A DNA stretch of 62,839 nt. Source: an uncultured Bacteriovoracaceae bacterium. Its GTDB lineage: Bacteria > Bdellovibrionota > Bacteriovoracia > Bacteriovoracales > Bacteriovoracaceae. The translations under genes and the position numbers were made by a program. Each line of letters opens with the position of its first letter. The stretch's first letter is position 1. The DNA lies in assembly GCA_950054155.1 (NCBI GenBank), contig CATLOT010000021.1, forward strand, positions 1-62,839, given 5' to 3'. Under the pieces are notes generated by a model. That model did not search any database, was not told the DNA's origin, and was given only the letters and a program-made list of their open reading frames with translations. Shown piece after piece: positions 8,919 through 17,745 of the stretch.

Positions 8919-10049
8919 CTAGTAATCCATCATGATGTAGGTTTGAATTTCTTGTGAGTCTTGATTGGAAAGAGCCTTGCCGTATTCATAGTTTCGAAAA
9001 GAGATTCCATAGCGGAGAGATTTCGTATTTGCGTAATAATTGATTCCTACAAGTTGAGTATGCTCAAAACTATTTTCATTAGTTTCATCTCTCTTAAAAC
9101 TATTAAGGCCAAAATAGGGTGCAATCTTACCCATGATGTACTCAGCTCTGAAATAGGAACCCCAAGAGTTCCCAAATCTCGATTGAGACAAGTTTAGGGT
9201 ATCTCCTTTAAAATAGAAGGCCTCTCCAAGAAGTCGAAAGTTATTGTAGGCAAAAGAAAGTTCGAAGTTATAGAGCTGGCGAGATCGTGAAAGGGTTCTC
9301 CCATCGCTTAGTCCAAAAGTAACATCATTATTATAAAAATAACCGAGACCAAGGCTAAAGGTCTTCATTGCCCCATAATAGGACTCTTGAAGTTTTGCTT
9401 TTTCTCCTGGGTTCCACAGATAGGAACGAAACTTCCCACCAAATGTTAGAGATTGTTCTTTGATAGAAGATACCGTCGTTGTTCCAAAGGGGACATCAAT
9501 TTCATCTTTTTGGATACCGTCAGAGATGACGAGTTGGAAGGTTGTTTTTTCAGTACCGCCGTTGATTTGAATATTAGTTGCTCGCCGATTGTGAACCATA
9601 AAGTTGGCTGCAAAGTCGGAGACTCTTGCACGAGTTGGATTTATTAAATTTTTGGAACTTGAAGATTGAGAGTAAGAGACATCTACCTTTGAGCGAAAAA
9701 GAGTTAAGTTTTCAATAATCCCATAATCGAGAGGGACTTCATAAAAAGCGTCTCCAATAAAGAGATTTCTCTCTCCTGTATCTCCTCTGTTGGAGTTATC
9801 ATTTCTGAGCTCCACATAGATAAGATGAAAAGTTTGCGTTTCGTATTGTAGGTTTACTCGTGCTCTTCTGAGGTAAAGGTCTTTAGCCCCTTTGTTAGGC
9901 AGATATTCTGCGACTCCTTGAAGGCGGCCACCTATTCTTAGATTCGAAGTTCCCTCTTCGAGAGAAAAGCCCCAGTCACCTCTTTCTTCTCTAGAAAAGG
10001 ATGACAGAGATAATAATCCTAATACTGTAGTCAATAAAATCCGCTTCAT
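8919..10049 (-). CDS. Porin-like outer-membrane protein (OprO/OprP type)
   Basis: 376 residues with a signal peptide (MKRILLTTVLGLLSLSSFS). The start of the mature protein, with LRIGGRLQGVAEYL followed by LYLRRARVNLQYETQTFHLIYVELR, matches the opening strands of phosphate-selective and related porins. Long amphipathic strands continue to the end, and the last residue is an aromatic preceded by MMD. It would form a passive channel in the outer membrane. The substrate is unknown. It stands alone between IS debris and a long intergenic region. Confidence 0.7.
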   Translation of the reverse strand: MKRILLTTVLGLLSLSSFSREERGDWGFSLEEGTSNLRIGGRLQGVAEYLPNKGAKDLYLRRARVNLQYETQTFHLIYVELRNDNSNRGDTGERNLFIGDAFYEVPLDYGIIENLTLFRSKVDVSYSQSSSSKNLINPTRARVSDFAANFMVHNRRATNIQINGGTEKTTFQLVISDGIQKDEIDVPFGTTTVSSIKEQSLTFGGKFRSYLWNPGEKAKLQESYYGAMKTFSLGLGYFYNNDVTFGLSDGRTLSRSRQLYNFELSFAYNNFRLLGEAFYFKGDTLNLSQSRFGNSWGSYFRAEYIMGKIAPYFGLNSFKRDETNENSFEHTQLVGINYYANTKSLRYGISFRNYEYGKALSNQDSQEIQTYIMMDY

Positions 10050-10452
10050 TGAGTTAATCGTAACAAAAGATGTGTTTAAAGCCTACTCATGATTAGAAGT
10101 CCTTTAAAGACAAGAGTAAATCAAATCCTTATTTTTTTATTAGCAAGCTCACTCTGAACTTCTCTCTTGTAAGTGGGATTCAGAGCACTTGTAGCTATTG
10201 GAAGGTCTTTACTGGAGGGAATCGCATAGTTTAGGAGACCAGTTCTGACTTTATGATGCAAAATTTTTTGTTTTCGGACAGACTGCTTAACCCCCTTAGT
10301 AAGCTCTTTAATGTTGATAGTGATGAAATATTTTCAATATGAATAGTGCGAATATTTAAGTCCCAAGGGCAGTATAAAATATACATTTTTCACATTTGAT
10401 AGCCTGGTTTATGTTAGTGTTATTTTGTTTATTATTTAAAAAGGGTCTTCGT
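10050..10452. other. Long intergenic region with a possible minus-strand gene remnant
   Basis: No complete gene is visible. On the minus strand, from about 10320 down to a stop near 10128, an open stretch of about 65 codons reads ...IKELTKGVKQSVRKQKIL... through ...ALNPTYKREVQSELANKKIRI. It has no ATG, GTG or TTG start and no recognised family. It could be a decayed gene end. The right part, from about 10330, is AT-rich and is presumably the promoter region of the exported protein starting at 10453. Confidence 0.35.
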
Positions 10453-11661
10453 ATGCGAGTCTGTATTCTCTTTTTTTTATTTCTTCAAAGTACTTTTGCT
10501 ATGCAAGTCTGGGAGGGAAAGAGGATTCTTATGGCCGATAGCCTTACATCGCTTGTTCCTCTTAGCGTAGAGTTCGAATCGGCTAGTTATCGAGCACAGA
10601 TTACTTCATCGATCGGAAGTGGTAGAGGCAATTTCTCTATACAAGAGAACACGGTTACGATCATGCTTGATGTTCCTATTGTAGAGGGTGGTTATCCTAC
10701 CTTAAATAATCCTTACATTGATAGAATTGACCAATGGTTTACGGAAACTAAGATTAAGGAATACGTCCTCATTCAAAATATGAGTGGGCTTTTTACTATT
10801 AGAGAAAATATTGAAGTTTGTCATCACTTCACCAATCCCCAAAACGATGATTTTTTGTCCATTGATTGTCATGAGGACGAGATTGAGCACATCTTCCCTT
10901 ATGATGTAATAAAAGAAGTGAGAAAGGTTAGTGCTGATATTACAAAAGGGAATCTTGTCGCTCTACCCACCTTATACAGAAGATACTCCCTAGTTGAAAT
11001 GGGAGAAGAGAAAATGGTTAAGACTATCGTTTCACCGCCTGGTCAAGCACCTATTGTAACCTTAGAAAGAAACGGAAAGGGACAAATCGTTACGAACTTA
11101 TCAGATGGAGCCAGGATTATTTACACTCGTTTGGCTAATCAGGTAGGAGAGCAATTCGTTGTGGGTGAGGTTTTTGATAAGGATGGTAAGTCACTACGCC
11201 TTGAAAAAGGAATTTTAGCGGTAAAGGACAGTAAAACGAATCTTGGCTCTCTCTATGGTGGCTTTGATCTTATTCATACTGGTACAAATACACTATCAAG
11301 CGATGAGATAGTTCTTAATTTTAAAGAAAATAGCGTTGGCATGACATCTTATTTCTTTGAGGATGATAGCTATCAAATCAAATTTTGGAGTAAGGAAGTC
11401 CAAAATGATGAAGTGGTTCTTACAAGATGGCTCTCACAAGACACTGGAGCATGGCAGCCTATAGATAACGCGAATGATTTTCAGAAATGTATAACCAGTG
11501 AAACTAATTGCTTAGATTATTCAAAGAGAAATTTTCAGGTGCTATCAGTCACGAATAATAAGGTCATCGTATTTAGAACCATTGAAAGAAGATCTTCCCC
11601 TAATCAGTATAGTCCCTTTGAGGTTATCTCTAGTGGTGTTCAAATCCTTCAAAGGCAATAA
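10453..11661 (+). CDS. Exported hypothetical protein
   Basis: 402 residues from the ATG at 10453. This start follows AAAAAGGG and opens with a clean signal peptide (MRVCILFFLFLQSTFA). An in-frame ATG at 10396 would add 19 hydrophobic residues and disrupt it. The mature protein is rich in beta-type alternation and acidic residues and has Cys pairs at CHHFTNPQNDDFLSIDCH and KCITSETNCLD that could form disulfides. No domain recognised. It is followed by a broken exported gene on the same strand. Confidence 0.6.
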   Translation: MRVCILFFLFLQSTFAMQVWEGKRILMADSLTSLVPLSVEFESASYRAQITSSIGSGRGNFSIQENTVTIMLDVPIVEGGYPTLNNPYIDRIDQWFTETKIKEYVLIQNMSGLFTIRENIEVCHHFTNPQNDDFLSIDCHEDEIEHIFPYDVIKEVRKVSADITKGNLVALPTLYRRYSLVEMGEEKMVKTIVSPPGQAPIVTLERNGKGQIVTNLSDGARIIYTRLANQVGEQFVVGEVFDKDGKSLRLEKGILAVKDSKTNLGSLYGGFDLIHTGTNTLSSDEIVLNFKENSVGMTSYFFEDDSYQIKFWSKEVQNDEVVLTRWLSQDTGAWQPIDNANDFQKCITSETNCLDYSKRNFQVLSVTNNKVIVFRTIERRSSPNQYSPFEVISSGVQILQRQ

Positions 11662-11791
11662 GAGATAGATATTCACACTGGTGTTTAATTTTTTTACAGC
11701 GAAAATATTTCAGGATTTTGGTGATTCTACCGGCTCCTTTGGCTTTGCTCCCTATAATAGATCTCAATAAGACTATTTTTTGGAGCAATGG

Positions 11792-12851
11792 ATGAAGATC
11801 GTACTCTTTCTTTCCTTAATTTTTAGTTTTCAAGCCGCTTATGCTAACTCATGCTTTAGCGAGGTTGGTGTTGAAAGTACCCAAGATGACCCCTTTTATA
11901 AGGAAAGACGGGCTCAGGTGGGTAAATATAAGGGAGAGTGTTACAATAATGGTTTTCGCCGAAATTCGCCTCGATTTGATCCTCTCAATGTCGTTCACCA
12001 GGACCTTATTTCACGTCTTTATAATATTTATTTCACGTCTTTATAATATCGAGATGAAAAGAGGAAAAATCTACTTTGCTAATTTTCGCCATGATAATGA
12101 ATTCTACCTGGCCGAATATACACCTGGGAGTGTCTCTCGTATTTTGATGATGTTTGAAAAGTTTATTGAGCCTCTTAATAATGTTGTTCTAACGGGTCAC
12201 ACTCATCTGCGCTTTCTTTTAAAGGAGCCTATTAGACTCTATCATCCCCGAAAAGGGATGGTGGCTGAAGTTAGTGACTTTAATTATGCGATGTTTGCCG
12301 TGAGACCGATGTCGATAAAGGATCAAACATTCTCACCTTTTGGTGATGGGATTAAAAAGAACTACGCCATTACCCATAATTTCATGTCTACCCAAGATAT
12401 GGCCTTTGAATATGAAAGCTATGCAATGCCTGATTCAACAGCAGTGTCTCAATTTGAATTAGAGTCATTTGGACTAGATTTTGAAAAAACGCTCAATGCT
12501 CTTATTACCTTTTCTCATCAGTCTTATCACGAAAAGAATCTCAGACCTTACCACACTCTTAAAAATAATTGTGTCAGCAATATGTACGTTGGTATTGTTA
12601 ATGGAGATAAGGGGTTACGCCGAGCTCATGACAATTACCACGGCAAAATTTATGAAAAAGACGGTGAGAAATTCTTTTCTCCACGAAAACCACGCAAGAA
12701 ATTCACTAAGAATCCAATGTGGGTTCTCAGAGATCTTGCTAGTAGAGGCATGATTATGTCACGCACGAAGAATCAGCGTGAAGACTTTAATAGTGACCTT
12801 TGTACGGTTCTTGAAAACGCTAACAGAGCTCTTCCAAAAGGCTGTCAATAA
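11792..12851 (+). pseudogene. Exported Lnb/DUF4105-like protein gene broken by a 22-bp tandem duplication
   Basis: The frame opens at ATG 11792 (GGAG six bases upstream) with a signal peptide (MKIVLFLSLIFSFQAAYA) and runs until an exact 22-bp tandem duplication at 12006-12049, after which the protein continues in another frame to 12851. Removing one copy joins HQDLISRLYN directly to IEMKRGKIYFANF and gives an uninterrupted 345-residue protein. The second part contains VVLTGHTHLRF and YHTLKNNCVSNMY, which resemble the His and Asn-Cys positions of DUF4105/Lnb-type lipoprotein N-acyltransferases. That assignment is tentative. The break may be a recent mutation, a reversible slip or a sequencing error. 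Confidence 0.6.
12006..12049. repeat. 22-bp perfect tandem duplication inside a gene
   Basis: The 22-base unit at 12006-12027, beginning TTATTTCACGTC, is repeated exactly at 12028-12049. Because 22 is not a multiple of 3, the second copy shifts the reading frame. Confidence 0.97.
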
Positions 12852-13060
12852 AGGAAGAATGCCATCTCTTATGGGCGTTTTGCTGTATTTAGCGTAGAAA
12901 GGGGCCCATTAAGGTCTGTTTTTAGGTATTAAGAAAAATTCACATTTAAAGCATGCCTAGGCTATGTATTTGAAATGATGATTCTATCTTATAGAGACTT
13001 CATCACTATTTTCAATCATGATCTAGGTCACCTTTTTAAAATTTTTGCGATGATAAAATT

Positions 13061-13085
13061 TCTCTCACAATCTGTCTGAGAGAGG
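13061..13085 (+). promoter_or_regulatory. Hairpin covering the ribosome-binding site of the FIST gene
   Basis: TCTCTCA (13061-13067) pairs perfectly with TGAGAGA (13077-13083) across a 9-base loop. The 3' arm contains the Shine-Dalgarno AGAGG (13081-13085) and is followed by TTTTTTC and the ATG at 13093. The structure could act as a translational switch or as a terminator-like attenuator. Confidence 0.5.
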
Positions 13086-13092
13086 TTTTTTC

Positions 13093-14226
13093 ATGACGAG
13101 TCTTACAGTGAGAAAAGGACATAGCTTAAAAAAGGATGAGTCCGCGGCAATCGAGGAGATTAAGGAAAAGATTTATAGTGAAAAGGCGAAAGTCTATTTC
13201 CTCTTCATTGGCGCTGAGTACGATTTTTCACTTCTTGGTCCTCTTATAAAAGAAGCCTTTTCCCATGCAGAGGTTGTGGCCTGTAGTACAAGTGGTGAAA
13301 TTTCAGATATTGGTTATAGTGACTACTCTCTCTCTGGTTTTAGCCTGAGCTCTGAGCGTTTAAGTGTCAAAAACTTCTTTATAAAGGATCTTGATCAATT
13401 TGATCCCGTTAAGGCTAAGGAGTTTGCAGGCTCTCTTGATTATGATTTTAGTCAGGAGCAACTCTTAAATCCGGGTCTTGAGCGCTTTGGCTTTCTCACA
13501 ATTGATGGCCTCTCTTTTAAAGAAGAGGATACTGCAGGAGTCCTCTCATCAGCGCTTGGGGGAATTCCTTTCACTGGTGGGTCTGCAGCTGATCAATTAC
13601 TTTTTAAGGAGACACTGGTTTACCATGATGGATGTTTTCATCGAAATTGTGCTGTCTTTAGTCTATTTACGACTGATCATCAATTTAAGCTTTTAAAAAC
13701 GCAGCACTTCTCACCTGTGGATGAAGTTAAAATGGTCGTAACAAATGCCAATACTCATAAACGAGTTGCTTATGAGATTAATGGTATGCCCGCTGCGACT
13801 GAGTATGCCCGTCTCATTGGGGTTAAGGAAGAAGATCTAGGTCCTGATATTTATAGTGCCTATCCCCTTATGCTCAAAATAGGAGGTGAGTATTATATTC
13901 GCTCCATAAAGGATATTGGCCATGATGGTTCCATAAGCTTCTTTTGCTCGGTAGAGGAGGGAATCGTTCTCACCCTCGCTAAAGGAGATGATATTGTGGG
14001 GAAACTTGATCATTATCTTGAAGCAGTGGAGGAAGAGTTTCAGCCTAAAATTATTTTGGGATGTGAGTGTGTGCTAAGAAAGAGAGAGGTTCAGAATAAA
14101 AATCTGGTAGAGCAGTCTTCTCTCGTCATGAGACGTCATAATGTCATGGGATTTCACACCTATGGTGAACAGCTTAATGGACTTCATATTAACCAGACCT
14201 TTACAGGTATTGCCTTTGGTGATTAA
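13093..14226 (+). CDS. FIST-domain sensory protein (NosP-like)
   Basis: 377 residues with FIST N and FIST C domains and no membrane segment. Recognisable stretches are VVACSTSGEISDIG (FIST N), GIPFTGGSAADQL, the FIST C region containing YARLIG and YPLMLKIGGEYYIRSI, and the ending NGLHINQTFTGIAFGD. FIST proteins encoded directly before a histidine kinase include NosP, a haem-based nitric-oxide sensor that regulates the adjacent kinase NahK. The same order is found here, with the hybrid kinase 12 bases downstream. Haem binding is inferred from this context only. A hairpin over the ribosome-binding site may control its translation. Confidence 0.85.
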   Translation: MTSLTVRKGHSLKKDESAAIEEIKEKIYSEKAKVYFLFIGAEYDFSLLGPLIKEAFSHAEVVACSTSGEISDIGYSDYSLSGFSLSSERLSVKNFFIKDLDQFDPVKAKEFAGSLDYDFSQEQLLNPGLERFGFLTIDGLSFKEEDTAGVLSSALGGIPFTGGSAADQLLFKETLVYHDGCFHRNCAVFSLFTTDHQFKLLKTQHFSPVDEVKMVVTNANTHKRVAYEINGMPAATEYARLIGVKEEDLGPDIYSAYPLMLKIGGEYYIRSIKDIGHDGSISFFCSVEEGIVLTLAKGDDIVGKLDHYLEAVEEEFQPKIILGCECVLRKREVQNKNLVEQSSLVMRRHNVMGFHTYGEQLNGLHINQTFTGIAFGD

Positions 14227-14238
14227 GGGAGATTGGTG

Positions 14239-15573
14239 ATGAGTTTTCTGCCTGACAATAGAGCAAAAATAGAAGAGCTTGAAAAAAAAATAGCCGCTCT
14301 TGAAAAAACGAATGCCGTTCTTATGAAGAGAATTGAAAATAGTGTTGATACACTTGGGAGTAGTTATTCAACCCTTGAAAAGAATATTCATCTTCAAAAT
14401 GAAGTTCAAAGGAGAACTGAAGAGTTAGAGAAGGAAACTCAAAGGGTTAAGAAGTTCGCTGTTAAAGCGCGAAAAGCGAATGAAGCGAAGAGTGAATTCT
14501 TGGCCAATATGAGCCATGAAATTAGAACACCGATGAATGCAATTCTTGGTTATATTGAGCTATTAAAAGAAAAGGATTTTGACGAAGAGAGCTGTGAATT
14601 CTTAGAAATAATTCAAAGCTCTGGAAATCTTCTTCTTAATATCATCAATGATATCCTCGACTATAGTAAGGTTGATGCTGGCAAACTCGCAATCACCCCT
14701 GTGAACTTTTCACCAAAGAAAGAGTTTGAACTTTTAAGCCAGTATTTTCAAATTGATTGTCAAAAGAAGGATTTAAGATTTGATGTCAGTATTGACAAAA
14801 ATCTACCTGAGCAGCTCCATGGGGATATTTTTAGAATTAAACAAGTGGCCTTAAATCTCCTTTCAAATGCCGTGAAGTTTACGCCAGCCAAGAAAGGGAT
14901 TGAATTCAATATTGAGTATCGTCATCAAGAACTTATTTTTACGGTTAGGGATGAAGGCAAAGGGATACCAAAAGAGCACCTTTCAACCATCTTTGACGCT
15001 TTTTCTCAAGGTGAGAGTAGCACCACTCGAACCTATGGAGGGACAGGTCTTGGCCTAACAATTAGTAAACGATTGGTGGACCTTATGGGCGGTACTCTCA
15101 ATCTCAAGTCGAAGGAAGGGGAAGGGACAGTCTTTGTTTTTAATATACCTGTTTCACTTCTTCACTATGGGCAGACCAAAGGGCAAGATTTAGAGCTTTC
15201 CCAAAGAGGAGAGAAGACGATCCTCTTAGTCGAAGATAATGCCATTAATCAAAAACTAATGAGTAGAGTTCTTAAGAAAATTGGCTTCTCCTTTGTTGTC
15301 GCTAGTAATGGTGAAGAGGCGATTCTGAAGTTTAAAGAAGGGGGAATTGATCTCATTTTAATGGACGAGAATATGCCGATCATGAGTGGAATTGAGGCGA
15401 CAAAATCTATAAGAAAGCTAGACAAAGAAATTCCTATCATCGCCTTAACGGCTAATGCAATGAAAGGAGATCGCGAACGCTTCCTTGCTGCGGGCATGAA
15501 TGAGCATTTAACAAAACCTGTGAACTTTAAAAAGCTTGAACAGACGGTTGTGAGTCTTTTGATAAGTGAGTAA
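14239..15573 (+). CDS. Hybrid histidine kinase (NahK-like)
   Basis: About 444 residues from ATG 14239, chosen because AAGGGA lies 8 bases upstream; TTG 14233 and GTG 14236 are in-frame alternatives. An N-terminal coiled coil (about residues 8-80) leads into HisKA with SHEIRTPMN (phosphoacceptor His near residue 93), a HATPase domain ([25 protein letters not shown]) and a C-terminal receiver with phosphoacceptor Asp in LMDENMP and a conserved Lys in LTKPVN. It has no membrane segment or sensor domain of its own, so the cotranscribed FIST protein is the likely input. Confidence 0.9.
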   Translation: MSFLPDNRAKIEELEKKIAALEKTNAVLMKRIENSVDTLGSSYSTLEKNIHLQNEVQRRTEELEKETQRVKKFAVKARKANEAKSEFLANMSHEIRTPMNAILGYIELLKEKDFDEESCEFLEIIQSSGNLLLNIINDILDYSKVDAGKLAITPVNFSPKKEFELLSQYFQIDCQKKDLRFDVSIDKNLPEQLHGDIFRIKQVALNLLSNAVKFTPAKKGIEFNIEYRHQELIFTVRDEGKGIPKEHLSTIFDAFSQGESSTTRTYGGTGLGLTISKRLVDLMGGTLNLKSKEGEGTVFVFNIPVSLLHYGQTKGQDLELSQRGEKTILLVEDNAINQKLMSRVLKKIGFSFVVASNGEEAILKFKEGGIDLILMDENMPIMSGIEATKSIRKLDKEIPIIALTANAMKGDRERFLAAGMNEHLTKPVNFKKLEQTVVSLLISE

Positions 15574-15582
15574 GCTCTAAGA

Positions 15583-16143
15583 ATGAAAAAACAACTTCTC
15601 AGTGCTGCCTTTCTTATTCTTACCGGGTGCCAAAGTTCAAGTGGTCTCCTTGAAAAAAATATACGAAGCCAATTGGTTCCTCGAGTCGATATTCCTCGCT
15701 TCATGGGGGATTGGTTTGTTATTGCCACGATACCAACGCCCTTTGAAAAAGGCGCCCATAATGCGATAGAGCGCTATGAATGGAATGAGAAAGAAGCGAG
15801 GGTTGATGTCAGCTTCTTTTATAATAATGACTCTTTCACGGGTGATGTGGAACTGATCACTCAAAAAGGTTGGGTACAAAATAAGGGTGAGGGAGCTTAT
15901 TGGAAAGTGCAGCCCTTTTGGCCTTTGAAGTTTGACTATCTCGTCATTGGTCTTGATCCTCAGTACCGATGGAGTATTGTGGGAGTTCCCGATCGCTCCT
16001 ACGTCTGGATTATGGCGCGAACGCCTCAGATGAGTGAAGAGGATTATCAAGTTGCGACTCAGAAAATTGAAAAGCTTGGTTATGATCTAACAAAGTTAAT
16101 CAAAGTTCCCCATAATGGGCAAAAACCAAAATTAAGAGATTGA
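15583..16143 (+). CDS. blc: Outer-membrane lipocalin lipoprotein (Blc-like)
   Basis: 186 residues with lipobox LTGC (Cys near residue 16). Lipocalin signatures are FMGDWFVIATIPTPFEKGAHN (the G.W motif), the strand YLVIGLDPQYRWSIVG and YVWIMARTPQMSEEDY, as in bacterial Blc, which binds lysophospholipids or fatty acids at the outer membrane. It lies 10 bases after the hybrid kinase and overlaps the convergent photolyase-like gene by 12 bases. Blc-type lipocalins are often found near photolyase genes in light-stress loci of proteobacteria, which suggests a shared role. Confidence 0.88.
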   Translation: MKKQLLSAAFLILTGCQSSSGLLEKNIRSQLVPRVDIPRFMGDWFVIATIPTPFEKGAHNAIERYEWNEKEARVDVSFFYNNDSFTGDVELITQKGWVQNKGEGAYWKVQPFWPLKFDYLVIGLDPQYRWSIVGVPDRSYVWIMARTPQMSEEDYQVATQKIEKLGYDLTKLIKVPHNGQKPKLRD

Positions 16144-17655
16144 AAAGTTTGTCCTAAAGTCATGGGCGGCCTTGAAAATGCGCTTGAGATGATCCTTCTT
16201 GTCTTTTTCCATGCGCTCAAGGTTTCGCACCATCATGGAGAGGCGAGGATTGGTCACAAAATAATCCTTATGATCGCGAATAAAACTCCAATAGAGGCCA
16301 TCAACAACATCACACCACGCTCCTTTCTTGTAGTCACTCATCTTTAAAAGATAATTGGAGCCACAGATATAGGGTTTGGTGGCAAAAATTCCTCCATCAC
16401 TAAAAAGACCCATGCCAAAGACATTTGGTCCCATGACCCAGTCACTTGAATCGACAAACATTTCCATAAACCATCGGTAGGCTTCCTGGGGATGAATCCG
16501 ACAGAGGAGCATTAAATTGGCCACAACCATAAGTCTTTCAATATGATGATTATAGCCTACGCTATCGGCTTTCTTGATTGCATCATCAAGAGGCGGGATT
16601 CCAGTTGTCCCTTGGTACCAATGCTCATTTAGCTTCTCTTCGTGTTTCCAAAAGTTGGTCGTCTGCTGGACTTCATCATACTCTTGGTATATTCCGCGCA
16701 CAAATTCACGCCATCCCAGAACTTGGCGAATAAAGCCTTCGACACTATTGAGAGGAATATTGCTCCCTTCTTGGTAGGCTTGATAAACTCTTTCTATGAC
16801 TTCATCCGGAAGAATGAGTCCCATATTGATATAGGGGCTTAGGATACTGTGAAAAACAAAGTCACTGCGAGAGGTGATCGCATCTTGATAGGTTCCAAAA
16901 CTCACAAGTCTTTCTTCGATGAATTGAGAGAGGAGAAAGAGGGCCTCACGCCTTGAAGTGGCGAGCCAGAAGTTTTCACACTTTCCGGGATGAGAGGAAA
17001 AATGGTGCTCAATAAGGGAGCTGACCTCTTCAAAATAGGGAATATCTCTTGTCGGTTTTTGATGAAGGGAAGGAGGGTCACAGTTCTTAGGAAGTTTCTT
17101 TCGGTTTTCATCGTCAAAAGAATACTTGCCTCCTGTAGGTTTATCTCCCTCCATAAGGATCTGAGTCTTTCGACGCCACATCTCATAAAATGTTTTCATA
17201 AAGGGACTTTTGACTTCTTCTAAATAATCTTTGAAGTCCTGGCGTGAAACGATGAAAAGAGGGCTCTTCTTAATGACGAGTTCAATTTCTAATTGGCGCG
17301 CCAGTGCTATAATTTTGTTTTCAAAGAACTTGTCCTCAATTTCATAAAGGGTAAGGGTTTCAATTTTTTGTTTTTTGATGAAGAGTTTGAGGACACTCAA
17401 AAATGAGCTTTCCTCGCCTGCTTGATCGGGAAGCTCTCTATAGGTGACGTCATAATCTTTGCTTATGAGGTCGTCTCTATAGCGGCGCATGGCAATGAGA
17501 AAGAGGAGGATCTTATGCTTGTGGTACTTAAAGTGAGTGCATAGTTCATGATCCTCTGCCATAAAAATGAGCTCATCTTTAGCGAAATTATAATATTTTA
17601 GGGGAAAGAGCTGATTTCCTAAAATGACTGTTAGACGTTTCTTTTGCTTAGTAAT
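16132..17655 (-). CDS. PhrB-like cryptochrome/photolyase family protein, apparent ATT start
   Basis: The C-terminal FAD-binding part matches PhrB-like bacterial photolyases: LIPVVPWYQ-type region, WVMGPNVFGMGLFSDGG, KPYICGSNYLLKMSDYKKG and DGLYWSFIRDH. The conserved first strand (RLTVILGNQLFPLKYY) is encoded upstream of the first ATG (17562), but no ATG, GTG or TTG exists in frame between it and the upstream stop. AGGAG (17666-17662) lies 6 bases before an ATT at 17655-17653, giving a normal family length of 507 residues. If ATT is not used, the protein begins at 17562 and lacks strand 1. The CX2C pair that binds 4Fe-4S in typical PhrB proteins is absent (KKGAWC), so this is a divergent or cluster-less subclass. 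Confidence 0.8.
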   Translation of the reverse strand: MTKQKKRLTVILGNQLFPLKYYNFAKDELIFMAEDHELCTHFKYHKHKILLFLIAMRRYRDDLISKDYDVTYRELPDQAGEESSFLSVLKLFIKKQKIETLTLYEIEDKFFENKIIALARQLEIELVIKKSPLFIVSRQDFKDYLEEVKSPFMKTFYEMWRRKTQILMEGDKPTGGKYSFDDENRKKLPKNCDPPSLHQKPTRDIPYFEEVSSLIEHHFSSHPGKCENFWLATSRREALFLLSQFIEERLVSFGTYQDAITSRSDFVFHSILSPYINMGLILPDEVIERVYQAYQEGSNIPLNSVEGFIRQVLGWREFVRGIYQEYDEVQQTTNFWKHEEKLNEHWYQGTTGIPPLDDAIKKADSVGYNHHIERLMVVANLMLLCRIHPQEAYRWFMEMFVDSSDWVMGPNVFGMGLFSDGGIFATKPYICGSNYLLKMSDYKKGAWCDVVDGLYWSFIRDHKDYFVTNPRLSMMVRNLERMEKDKKDHLKRIFKAAHDFRTNFSIS

Positions 17656-17667
17656 AATTGTCTCCTC
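17653..17667 (-). promoter_or_regulatory. Ribosome-binding site with candidate ATT start codons
   Basis: On the minus strand GAGGAG (17667-17662) is followed by ACA and two consecutive ATT codons (17658-17656 and 17655-17653), at 3 and 6 bases from the Shine-Dalgarno. The second is at the usual distance. Rare ATT or ATA starts are known, for example in infC. Confidence 0.5.
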
Positions 17668-17688
17668 TTTAGTGTAGACTACACTAAA
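17668..17688. promoter_or_regulatory. 21-bp palindrome between photolyase and ABC1 genes, candidate operator
   Basis: TTTAGTGTAG, one central A, then CTACACTAAA: two perfect 10-bp arms. It lies immediately upstream of the photolyase ribosome-binding site and about 60 bp from the divergent ABC1-kinase gene. The symmetry fits a dimeric repressor such as a MerR/CarH- or TetR-type protein. No regulator gene is adjacent. Confidence 0.6.
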
Positions 17689-17745
17689 AGCGAGGATTTG
17701 ACCTTTGACATCTCTTAAACGTCACTACATTCTTTGGGGCCAGGT

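Noticed and set aside
10396-10452. Earlier ATG start for the exported protein
   Set aside because: The ATG at 10453 has a better ribosome-binding site and begins a clean signal peptide.
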